A DNA stretch of 5,423 bases from Acidobacteriota bacterium (GTDB lineage Bacteria; Acidobacteriota; Terriglobia; Terriglobales; Acidobacteriaceae). Positions 1-5,378 of the stretch are shown here, piece after piece. The stretch spans positions 1 to 5,423 of the forward strand of contig JAGWML010000201.1 in assembly GCA_028873155.1 (NCBI GenBank), read 5' to 3'. Position 1 is the first letter of the stretch. The number at the start of each line of letters is the position of its first letter. The translations under genes and the position numbers were made by a program. The notes beneath the pieces are model-generated. The model saw only the letters and a list, made by a program, of their open reading frames with translations, ran no database searches and had not been told where the DNA came from.

Positions 1-1746
1 TTTGCGGTCGCGCTGGTATTTACGCCGATTCTTACCCTTTCAGGTTTGGCGGGCAGAATATTCGCACCGCTGGGTATGGCCTACATCCTGGCCATCATGG
101 CGTCATTGCTGGTAGCGCTGACGGTGACGCCGGCTCTCTCCATGATTCTGCTCGGGCATCGTACGTTGAGCCCGCACGAGTCGGCGCTGGTGCATTGGCT
201 CCGAGCGCGCTATATCTCAATCCTCGAAAGAGTTGAGCGCGCGCATTGGCTCGTGATCGGATGCGCTGCCCTTGCGACCATCGGAGGAATTGCGACGCTG
301 CCGTTCCTTAGCACCGCTTTTTTACCGGAGTTGCATGAAGGACATTTCATTGTGCACATGAGTGCAGTGCCCGGATCTTCGCTGCAGGAATCGATAACTC
401 GCGGCAAGCAGGTGACCGAAGCACTGGAAAAGCTGCCGTTTGTGCGCGCAGTGGGCCAGCGCGTGGGCCGCGCAGAACTCGATGAGGATACATGGGGACC
501 CTATTACAGCGAGATTGAGATTGACCTCAAGCCAATGGGTGGCGAGCAGGAAGAGGCCGCAGAAGGGAAAATCCGGAAGACTCTATCCAGGTTCTCTGGG
601 CTGTCTTTTTCGATGAATACTTTTTTGACAGAACGCATCGAAGAAACGCTCTCTGGGTATGGTGCGGCGGTGGCGGTCAATATTTATGGGACGAACCTCG
701 ACGATATAGACCGCGAAGCCGAACAGGTGACACATGTGCTGAGCGGCGTGCCTGGGGCAACGGATATCCAGATGCAGGCGCCGCCCGGGACTCCGGAGAT
801 TGCCGTGGCGCTACGACAGCCCGAGCTTCAACACTGGGGATTCGATCCGGTGACGGTGCTCGACGCCGTGCATACCGCATTTGAGGGTGAGCAGGTGGGC
901 GACATCTACGAAGGGAACCGCGTATTTGGGGTATACGTGATCCTGCCACCCTCCTTGCGCACGCAGTTGAATTCAGTTTCAAACTTGCCGCTGCGGAGCC
1001 CGGACGGTGTTTATGTACCGCTGGATCAACTCGCGCACGTATACGAAACGTCGGGCCGCTACGCGATTCTGCACGACGGCGCGCGAAGAGTGCAGACGAT
1101 TACACTCGACGTCGAGGGGGGAGCCGCGGCAGCTTTTGTGAGCCGCGCGCAGCGCGCGATTGCCGCGAAGGTGAGTCTGGCCCCAGGCAACTACGTGCAG
1201 TTCGGCGGTACGGCACTGGCTGAGGCACAATCGCATCGCGAACTGTTGGCACACTCGGCGGTGGCGGCTTTCGGAGTCGTTCTGCTGCTTTCAGTGGTGC
1301 TGATGAACGGCCGGAACCTTCTGCTGGTGCTGGCCAATCTTCCGTTTGCGCTGGTGGGCGGCGTGCTGGCGGTGTTTGCAAGCGGAGGCGTCCTCTCGCT
1401 GGGCGCCATGGTAGGGTTCGTCACGTTGTTCGGAATCACACTGCGCAATTCGATCATGCTGATCTCACACTATGAGCACCTGATCACGGTGGAAGGCAGG
1501 GAGTGGGGATATCGGACCGCGATCGACGGCGCTTCCGAAAGACTCGCGCCAATTCTTATGACAGCACTTGTGACGGGACTGGGCCTGTTGCCCCTTGCGA
1601 TAGGCAGCAACGCGCCAGGACAGGAGATCGAAGGTCCGTTGGCGATCGTCATCCTGGGTGGCCTCTTCACTTCAACGGCGCTCAATCTCTTACTGCTACC
1701 GACCTTGGCATTGCGTTTCGGCAAATTCAAGAAGGCCGAAGCATGA
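1..1746 (+). CDS. Heavy-metal efflux RND permease (CusA/CzcA family), C-terminal 581 residues; 5' end outside window
   Basis: Inner-membrane permease of a tripartite proton-driven pump exporting metal cations across the envelope, working with a periplasmic adaptor and an outer-membrane channel that are not in view. The frame is open from base 1, so the in-frame TTG at 46 is internal. About 45% of a normal ~1040-residue protein is missing, including the TM4 charged residues. Fragment residues 1-50 (TPILTLSG, then LTVTPALSMILL) match TM5-6 of CusA/CzcA. Residues ~83-110 form TM7 and the entry to the second periplasmic domain (FLPELHEGHF, VPGSS), which spans ~110-410. Five membrane segments (TM8-12) fill ~415-570, with GITLRNSIMLISH and the terminal APGQEIEGPLA...LLLLPTLALRFG. 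Two of the three CusA methionine positions appear replaced: YSEIEIDLKP stands where CusA has EMVETTIQLKP, and RIEETLSGY where CusA has RIDMLSTGI. A Cu/Ag specificity is therefore doubtful and the substrate is unknown. The stop overlaps the next start (ATGA). Family is secure; the ion is not. Confidence 0.93.
   Translation, partial: FAVALVFTPILTLSGLAGRIFAPLGMAYILAIMASLLVALTVTPALSMILLGHRTLSPHESALVHWLRARYISILERVERAHWLVIGCAALATIGGIATLPFLSTAFLPELHEGHFIVHMSAVPGSSLQESITRGKQVTEALEKLPFVRAVGQRVGRAELDEDTWGPYYSEIEIDLKPMGGEQEEAAEGKIRKTLSRFSGLSFSMNTFLTERIEETLSGYGAAVAVNIYGTNLDDIDREAEQVTHVLSGVPGATDIQMQAPPGTPEIAVALRQPELQHWGFDPVTVLDAVHTAFEGEQVGDIYEGNRVFGVYVILPPSLRTQLNSVSNLPLRSPDGVYVPLDQLAHVYETSGRYAILHDGARRVQTITLDVEGGAAAAFVSRAQRAIAAKVSLAPGNYVQFGGTALAEAQSHRELLAHSAVAAFGVVLLLSVVLMNGRNLLLVLANLPFALVGGVLAVFASGGVLSLGAMVGFVTLFGITLRNSIMLISHYEHLITVEGREWGYRTAIDGASERLAPILMTALVTGLGLLPLAIGSNAPGQEIEGPLAIVILGGLFTSTALNLLLLPTLALRFGKFKKAEA
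1729..1735 (+). promoter_or_regulatory. Ribosome binding site for the antiporter gene, inside the RND gene end
   Basis: The sequence AAGAAGG lies seven bases before the ATG at 1743, within the last codons of the RND gene. It supports this ATG as the antiporter start and fits translational coupling through the ATGA overlap. Confidence 0.6.
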
Positions 1747-2708
1747 TCTCAACTGCGCTCTGGCTGGTTGTGGTCTTTTTTGGCGCCGGCTGCATCGTCT
1801 GGGGAGCGGAGGAATTTGCTGAGCACCTTGCTGCAGCCGGAAGGGGCCTTGGTGCAAGTACCTTCGCATTGGCCCTCCTTCTTGCAGGTGCCGAACCTGA
1901 AGAGCTTGCAACATGCCTGACCGCATCCGCGCGAAAACTGCCGGCTATCGCCGTTGGCGATGTCATTGGAGCAAATATCACGGCCTGCCTTCTCGCCCTC
2001 GGCGTAGGGGCGCTCGTCGCTCCACTTCCATTCGGTCGCAAAGTTTTCAGGTATGCTTTGCTGGGGCTGCCGTTGGGAGCTATTGGTGTCTGGTTCGCAT
2101 GGGCTGGCGTCGTAAGCAGGGCCGAAGGCGTAATCCTGGTTCTTCTCTACTGTGCCTACATCGCAATTATTTGGTTCATTGAAAAGAAGTCTCCATCTCT
2201 GGGTGAAGCCGAGGAACTCGGGCAAAGGGCCGCCGAGATTCCTCGGTCGCGGAAGGGGCGGGAAATCCTCCATGTCTTCGCCGGAGTTGCCGCGATGATC
2301 GGCGGCTCGATGGCTCTTGTAGAGGGTTTACGGCAGATCACACCCGCAGAGCCCGGGCAGGCAACTCTTGGATTAACTGTCGTGGGATTTGCCACCGGCT
2401 TTGAACTTGTGGTGCTTGCCTGGTCTACTGCGCGTCGTGGCGCTTCGGAAGCTTCAATCGCGGCTGTCATCGGATCTTACGCTTACAACATGACGATGAC
2501 GCTTGGTGCCGCGGCGCTGGTTCGCCCTTTAGTGATCCGCCAGGCCGGGCGGCTGCAGGGGCCGTTTCTGATGATGCTCGGTTCACTTGTATTGGTCATC
2601 GTACTGGCAATTCCAAACAAGCAGATGGGGCGTGCTGCGGGGGCACTTCTGATTGTCTGTTATGTGTTGTTTATTGGGTATGTGCTCTGGCACGCTCACA
2701 TTATCTAG
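1743..2708 (+). CDS. Sodium/calcium exchanger-type cation antiporter (CaCA family, YrbG-like)
   Basis: A 321-residue polytopic inner-membrane protein predicted to exchange a divalent cation (Ca2+ or similar) against Na+ or H+. It has the two inverted alpha repeats of the family. Alpha-1 lies at ~20-92: GAEEFAEHLAAAG, then AGAEPEELAT with Glu53, then GDVIGANIT with Asn78. Alpha-2 lies at ~190-260: VEGLRQI, then ATGFELVVLAWS with Glu221, then IGSYAYNMTMTLG. A hydrophilic charged loop at ~147-176 separates the halves, as is usual. Length is normal (~300-350). The two Glu residues that coordinate the ion in NCX-type structures seem kept, but alpha-2 lacks the usual PE proline (FE instead) and has GSYAYN where GSN-type is usual, so ion choice may be altered. 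The ATG at 1743 is chosen because it overlaps the RND stop by four bases and has a good AAGAAGG upstream; a longer frame to 1503 only shadows the RND gene. It is co-transcribed with the RND pump and may handle the same or a balancing cation (inference). Confidence 0.88.
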   Translation: MISTALWLVVVFFGAGCIVWGAEEFAEHLAAAGRGLGASTFALALLLAGAEPEELATCLTASARKLPAIAVGDVIGANITACLLALGVGALVAPLPFGRKVFRYALLGLPLGAIGVWFAWAGVVSRAEGVILVLLYCAYIAIIWFIEKKSPSLGEAEELGQRAAEIPRSRKGREILHVFAGVAAMIGGSMALVEGLRQITPAEPGQATLGLTVVGFATGFELVVLAWSTARRGASEASIAAVIGSYAYNMTMTLGAAALVRPLVIRQAGRLQGPFLMMLGSLVLVIVLAIPNKQMGRAAGALLIVCYVLFIGYVLWHAHII

Positions 2709-2740
2709 GACCCTTCCGCACCGGGCAAGATAGGCATGTG

Positions 2741-2784
2741 GATCTCAATGAGCGGTTATCTCCGCCAATAAGCTCATTGAGGTC
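2741..2784. repeat. Inverted repeat / stem-loop downstream of the antiporter gene
   Basis: GATCTCAATGAGC (2741-2753) is the reverse complement of GCTCATTGAGGTC (2772-2784) except for one G-T pair; ten consecutive pairs (CTCAATGAGC/GCTCATTGAG) are perfect. The 18-base loop can pair further (TTAT with ATAA) or form an alternative GCGG/CCGC hairpin. It starts 33 bases after the antiporter stop, so it may end the transport operon or protect its mRNA 3' end. Neither strand has a T-tract after the stem, so a classic intrinsic terminator is not supported. A protein-binding palindrome or the end of a mobile element are alternatives. Confidence 0.6.
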
Positions 2785-3000
2785 AGACCGGCAATGAAAC
2801 GTCAGCCGATGTCCCGGTTCCCGCGCGGCGCTCAAGTTGACGTAAAACGGCCGACCCGCCAAAGTGGCCTCGAACCTCGTGGAGGCGGCACAGGCCTGGT
2901 TGACCGCCGACACTTCCCTTTGCCACTCGTTTGCCTACCCACCCCACTTACGGCCGTCTCTTCGCCAGAGGATGGCCGGGCCAACCGCCGCCGCAGCGCA

Positions 3001-3028
3001 GGAACTGCCGTAGCGCAGCCGCTATACT
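3001..3028 (+). promoter_or_regulatory. Possible promoter of the sigma-factor gene (GGAACT-N16-TATACT)
   Basis: GGAACT at 3001-3006 resembles the GGAAC -35 box used by many ECF sigma factors. After a 16-base spacer, TATACT at 3023-3028 resembles a housekeeping -10. Transcription would begin near 3035, giving a leader of about 16 bases before the ATG at 3051. The GGAAC box just before an ECF gene would fit self-activation, but the -10 is not a typical ECF -10. In GC-rich DNA such a match can arise by chance. Confidence 0.35.
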
Positions 3029-3050
3029 GGACAAGTCCCAACTCCTCGCG

Positions 3051-3950
3051 ATGCGCCCCGAACTCATCCAAGCCGCGCAACTGCTCCAGCGCAACACGCC
3101 CGAGGCCGTCGAAGAAGCCATCGGCCTCCTGCAGAACACCGTCTACTCCTTCAGCATGAAGGTTTGCGGCCACCCTGAGGACGCAGAAGACACCACCCAG
3201 GAAGTCCTCTACCGCTCCCTCGGCCACCTCGCCAAAATCCAGGACCCGCAGGCCCTCGCCGTCTGGCTCTATACCGTCACCCGCAACCGCTGCTGGCGCA
3301 TGCGCCGCAAACCCTCTCAGTCGCCCGCTCGCAACGTTTCGCTCGACGAGCTCATGCCCGACGACGCCGAGCTCGGCCGCCTGCTCCAGGACGCCGCCGA
3401 AAACCCCGAAGGCGCGCTCCTCCACGCCGAGCAGCACCAGCTCCTCCACCAGGCCGTCCTCCAGATTCCGCCCGCGCTGCGCATGGTCCTCGTCCTCCAC
3501 GACATGGAGGACCTCGCCACCGAACAGGTCGCCAAGATTCTCGACCTCCAGCCCGGCACCGTTCGCGTCCGCCTTCATCGCGCCCGCCTCGCCGTCCGCA
3601 AGCAGATGAGCCGCATCCTCGACGGCCCGCCGGCAGGGTCCGAAGCAGCCGAGCATGAAAAGCCCGCCGCAAAGCGTCCCGACGCCTGCCGCGAGCTCTT
3701 CGCCAATCTCTCTGAATACCTCGACGGCCGCGTCGAACCGCGCACCTGCGACCAGATGCGCGTCCACATCGAGGGCTGCCCCTCCTGCGTCGCCTTCCTC
3801 CGCGACCTCCGCGCCGCCATCGACCGCTGCCGCTCCATGGAAGTCCCCTGCGACCCGGCCATCGCGCAGCGCCTGCGCTCCATCCTCACCCGCGAGTACC
3901 TCCGCCTGCTCGGCATGGCCATTCCCGAGCCGTCTTCTGCCCGCATGTAA
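3051..3950 (+). CDS. ECF-type RNA polymerase sigma factor with fused C-terminal zinc-binding anti-sigma-like (zf-HC2/ZAS) domain
   Basis: A 299-residue cytoplasmic transcription initiator. Sigma region 2 covers ~5-88, with HPEDAEDTTQEVLYRSL (core RNA polymerase and -10 contacts) and WLYTVTRNRCWRMRR. A polar linker follows. Region 4 covers ~127-187, with IPPALRMVLVLHDMEDLATEQVAKIL and the helix-turn-helix PGTVRVRLHRARLAV for the -35 box. A Pro/Ala/Glu linker (191-210) leads to a second domain: Cys213, His239, Cys243 and Cys246, spaced C-x25-H-x3-C-x2-C, within CRELFANLSEYLDG...HIEGCPSC. That is the zinc anti-sigma signature, normally a separate protein; ordinary ECF factors are ~170-200 residues. 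Extra cysteines at 233, 260 and 267 could join a thiol switch. The ATG at 3051 is chosen because homology starts there; an in-frame TTG at 2931 adds only Pro/Arg-rich sequence and would cover the promoter-like boxes. No clear Shine-Dalgarno is seen. The OsmC gene follows after 55 bases, suggesting redox-responsive control (inference). Confidence 0.88.
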   Translation: MRPELIQAAQLLQRNTPEAVEEAIGLLQNTVYSFSMKVCGHPEDAEDTTQEVLYRSLGHLAKIQDPQALAVWLYTVTRNRCWRMRRKPSQSPARNVSLDELMPDDAELGRLLQDAAENPEGALLHAEQHQLLHQAVLQIPPALRMVLVLHDMEDLATEQVAKILDLQPGTVRVRLHRARLAVRKQMSRILDGPPAGSEAAEHEKPAAKRPDACRELFANLSEYLDGRVEPRTCDQMRVHIEGCPSCVAFLRDLRAAIDRCRSMEVPCDPAIAQRLRSILTREYLRLLGMAIPEPSSARM

Positions 3951-3988
3951 CGTTTGGCCCCGCCCATGGCTTTTATCCAGTGAAAGCT

Positions 3989-3992
3989 GAGG
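3989..3992 (+). promoter_or_regulatory. Weak, distant ribosome binding site for the OsmC-like gene
   Basis: GAGG at 3989-3992 is the only Shine-Dalgarno-like run before the ATG at 4006, and its spacing of 13 bases is longer than ideal. No better in-frame start with a closer site exists, and the protein homology begins at this ATG, so the start is kept. Confidence 0.35.
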
Positions 3993-4005
3993 TCTTCATC
4001 CCTTC

Positions 4006-4422
4006 ATGGAAATCAAGGTCACCCATCTCGATCAGGTCCGGTTCGCCATCCAGGCCCGCAACCACACCATCGTCTGCGACCAGCCCACTGACAGCGGCGG
4101 CCAGGACGCCGGCATGACCCCGCCCGAGTTCCTGCTCGCCTCGCTCGGCTCCTGCGCTGCCTTCTATGCCGTGCAGTACCTCAAAACCCGCAAGCTCGGC
4201 GGCGAGGGCGTCCAGGTCACCGTCACCGCGGAAAAAATCAAGCCGCCCGCGCGCCTTACCAACTTCGTCATTCGTGTCAGCGCCCCCGTCGAGCTCTCGC
4301 CGGAACACATCGAAGGCCTCAACCGCGCCGTCCACGCCTGCCTCGTCCACAACACCCTGCTCCACACGCCGCAGATCTCCATCGAACTGGCGGTCAGTGA
4401 AGCAGCACCTCAGCCCGCTTAG
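4006..4422 (+). CDS. OsmC/Ohr superfamily protein (YhfA-like)
   Basis: A 138-residue cytoplasmic protein of the OsmC fold. Members use two cysteines to reduce organic hydroperoxides, though the YhfA-like branch is poorly characterised and its substrate is uncertain. The first cysteine, Cys50, sits in the diagnostic segment GMTPPEFLLASLGSCAAFYA (37-54) at the start of the central helix. The second, Cys112, sits in HACLVHNTLL (110-119). The beta-rich N-terminal part (1-30) carries a further Cys24. The strand VQVTVTAEKIKPPARLTNFVIRVSA precedes the helix beginning LSPEHIEGLNRAVHAC, as in the family. Length is typical (~135-145). It lies 55 bases after the fused sigma factor and shares its NNC-rich codon use, so co-transcription is likely. 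Together with the downstream peroxiredoxin it points to peroxide defence. Family is secure; Ohr-type activity is not shown. Confidence 0.9.
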   Translation: MEIKVTHLDQVRFAIQARNHTIVCDQPTDSGGQDAGMTPPEFLLASLGSCAAFYAVQYLKTRKLGGEGVQVTVTAEKIKPPARLTNFVIRVSAPVELSPEHIEGLNRAVHACLVHNTLLHTPQISIELAVSEAAPQPA

Positions 4423-4430
4423 CACCCAGG

Positions 4431-4491
4431 GTCAGAAGTTCTCACCACAAAAACTGCTGCCATCCTGAGCGAAGCTCAGCGCACTTCTGAC
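4431..4491. repeat. Nested palindromic (REP-like) intergenic element
   Basis: An outer pair, GTCAGAAGT (4431-4439) and ACTTCTGAC (4483-4491), is perfectly complementary over nine bases. Inside it, CTGAGC (4465-4470) and GCTCAG (4474-4479) form a perfect six-base stem with a three-base GAA loop, the tight GCGAAGC type. The stretch CATCCTGAGCGAAG (4461-4474) matches, from memory, a short repeat scattered between genes in acidobacterial genomes. It begins nine bases after the OsmC stop and could stabilise or end that mRNA. No T-tract follows. Confidence 0.6.
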
Positions 4492-4659
4492 GCACCCCAC
4501 GCAATCGATCCCGTCAGCCGTCCATCCGTGTGCCGTGGGTCACTGCCCGCAGGCGCTGGCCGGCCTATCCTCCAATGTCAGAGTGCGGCGCTCCTTGCGG
4601 CGCATTCCCTGTGAACGCCCTCCGCGCTCTGCACCGGCAAGCTGCGCGGCCCGCATCGC

Positions 4660-4675
4660 GGCGTCTTCTGACGCC
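4660..4675 (+). repeat. Short hairpin just upstream of the peroxiredoxin ribosome site
   Basis: GGCGTC (4660-4665), TTCT loop, GACGCC (4670-4675) form a perfect six-base-pair GC-rich hairpin. It ends five bases before the probable ribosome site and 16 bases before the ATG at 4692. It could protect the mRNA 5' end or modulate translation; it is too short to prove function. Its loop and right arm repeat ten bases (CTTCTGACGC) also found at 4484-4493. Confidence 0.4.
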
Positions 4676-4680
4676 AGAAA

Positions 4681-4685
4681 GTGAG
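4681..4685 (+). promoter_or_regulatory. Probable ribosome binding site of the peroxiredoxin gene
   Basis: GTGAG lies six bases before the ATG at 4692. The match to Shine-Dalgarno is modest, but the spacing is right, and it favours this ATG over the far upstream in-frame GTG at 4530. Confidence 0.4.
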
Positions 4686-4691
4686 ACGAAC

Positions 4692-5378
4692 ATGCCGAAT
4701 CCCGAAACCACATCGCAGGACCCATCCCACGCCGCCGCCTCCGCTCAACCCGCGTCCCTGCCGCGCCTCGGCATGCCCGCTCCGCTCTTTGAGGCCGTCA
4801 CCACACACGGCAAAATCCGCCTCGATGACTTCCACGGGAACTGGCTCGTGCTAATCTCCCACCCCGCCGACTTCACCCCCGTCTGCACCACGGAGTTCAT
4901 CGCCTTCGCCGCCATCGCGGCGGAGCTGCGCCAGCGCAACGTCGAGCTGCTCGGCCTCAGCATCGACAGTCCCACCTCTCACATCGCCTGGGTCCGCAAT
5001 ATCAAAGAGAAGTTCGGCATCGACATCCCGTTCCCCATCATCGCCGACCTCAACAAGGAGATCGCCACCCTCTACGGCATGATCATGCCCGGCGAAAGCA
5101 AGACTGAGACCAGCCGCTGCGTCTTCGTCATTGATCCAAACGGCATCGTCCGCGCCATGATCTACTACCCCCTCACCACCGGCCGCAACACCGCCGAGAT
5201 CATCCGCCTCATCGACGCGCTCCAGACCACCGACAAGCACCACGTCGCCACGCCCGCTAACTGGAAGCCCGGCGACAAGGTCATCGTGCCGCCTCCCGCC
5301 ACTATCGAGGAAGCCGATGCCCGCCTTAACGCAGGCTTCGAGTGCACCGACTGGTACTTCTGCAAGAAAGTCGTCTGA
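4692..5378 (+). CDS. Peroxiredoxin, Prx6 type (AhpC/TSA superfamily) with C-terminal CxDWxFC motif
   Basis: A 228-residue thiol peroxidase reducing H2O2 or organic peroxides, probably cytoplasmic. The active site HPADFTPVCTTEF (57-69) gives the P-x3-T-x2-C signature with Pro58, Thr62 and peroxidatic Cys65. The conserved arginine is Arg142 in SRCVFVIDPNG. The thioredoxin-fold core covers ~25-160. The C-terminal dimerisation arm (~160-228) has YYPLTTGRNTAEIIRLIDALQ and WKPGDKVIVPP, both typical of the Prx6 group rather than of short AhpC. The protein ends in FECTDWYFCKKVV, so Cys218 and Cys224 are spaced as in archaeal and some bacterial Prx6 proteins, where such cysteines can form disulfides with the active site. 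An N-terminal Ala/Ser/Pro/Thr-rich tail of ~24 residues precedes the core; it lacks the hydrophobic stretch of a signal peptide. The ATG at 4692 is preferred over the GTG at 4530, whose extra 54 residues are Arg/Pro/Ala-rich and cross the hairpin. Codon use matches the OsmC and sigma genes. Confidence 0.93.
   Translation: MPNPETTSQDPSHAAASAQPASLPRLGMPAPLFEAVTTHGKIRLDDFHGNWLVLISHPADFTPVCTTEFIAFAAIAAELRQRNVELLGLSIDSPTSHIAWVRNIKEKFGIDIPFPIIADLNKEIATLYGMIMPGESKTETSRCVFVIDPNGIVRAMIYYPLTTGRNTAEIIRLIDALQTTDKHHVATPANWKPGDKVIVPPPATIEEADARLNAGFECTDWYFCKKVV

Larger units (their letters stand above)
2709..3050. other. Intergenic gap with composition change; no convincing gene
   Basis: This 342-base stretch separates the transport genes from the sigma-factor gene. 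Short frames cross it on both strands (for example 2794-3159 plus and 2701-2913 minus), but none has a recognisable domain, a good ribosome site or consistent codon use. It contains a 13-bp inverted repeat (2741-2784) and a promoter-like pair of boxes (3001-3028). A shorter imperfect pair, GACCGG (2786-2791) with CCGGTT (2814-2819), lies just after the first repeat. Codon and base usage differ clearly between the genes on its two sides, so it could mark an old insertion or recombination boundary. The minus-strand frame could be a degraded remnant, but I cannot identify it. Confidence 0.6.

Noticed and set aside
1503..1742. Upstream extension of the antiporter frame inside the RND gene
   Set aside because: The added 80 residues are polar and Arg-rich, overlap a well-conserved RND end in another frame, and lack homology; ATGA coupling at 1743 explains the start.
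2701..2913. Minus-strand frame of 70 residues in the gap, considered as a transposase remnant
   Set aside because: It lies over the inverted repeat and has no motif I can name; a database search could reopen it, but the sequence alone does not support a call.
2794..3159. Plus-strand frame of 121 residues crossing the gap into the sigma-factor gene
   Set aside because: It overlaps conserved sigma region 2 in another frame, has a low-complexity Pro/Ser/Arg composition and no recognised domain.
2832..3767. Long minus-strand open frame (311 residues) opposite the sigma-factor gene
   Set aside because: It is in register with the sense codons, so NNC codons read as GNN and give an artificial Val/Ala/Glu/Gly/Asp-rich protein. 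Sense avoidance of TTA, CTA and TCA removes antisense stops. No domain is recognisable, while the sense protein is clear.
3973..4425. Minus-strand frame (150 residues) opposite the OsmC-like gene
   Set aside because: Same codon-register artefact; the sense strand has a full OsmC family match.
4530..4691. GTG-started N-terminal extension of the peroxiredoxin
   Set aside because: The 54 added residues are Arg/Pro/Ala-rich without a domain or signal peptide, and the ATG at 4692 has a suitable ribosome site.
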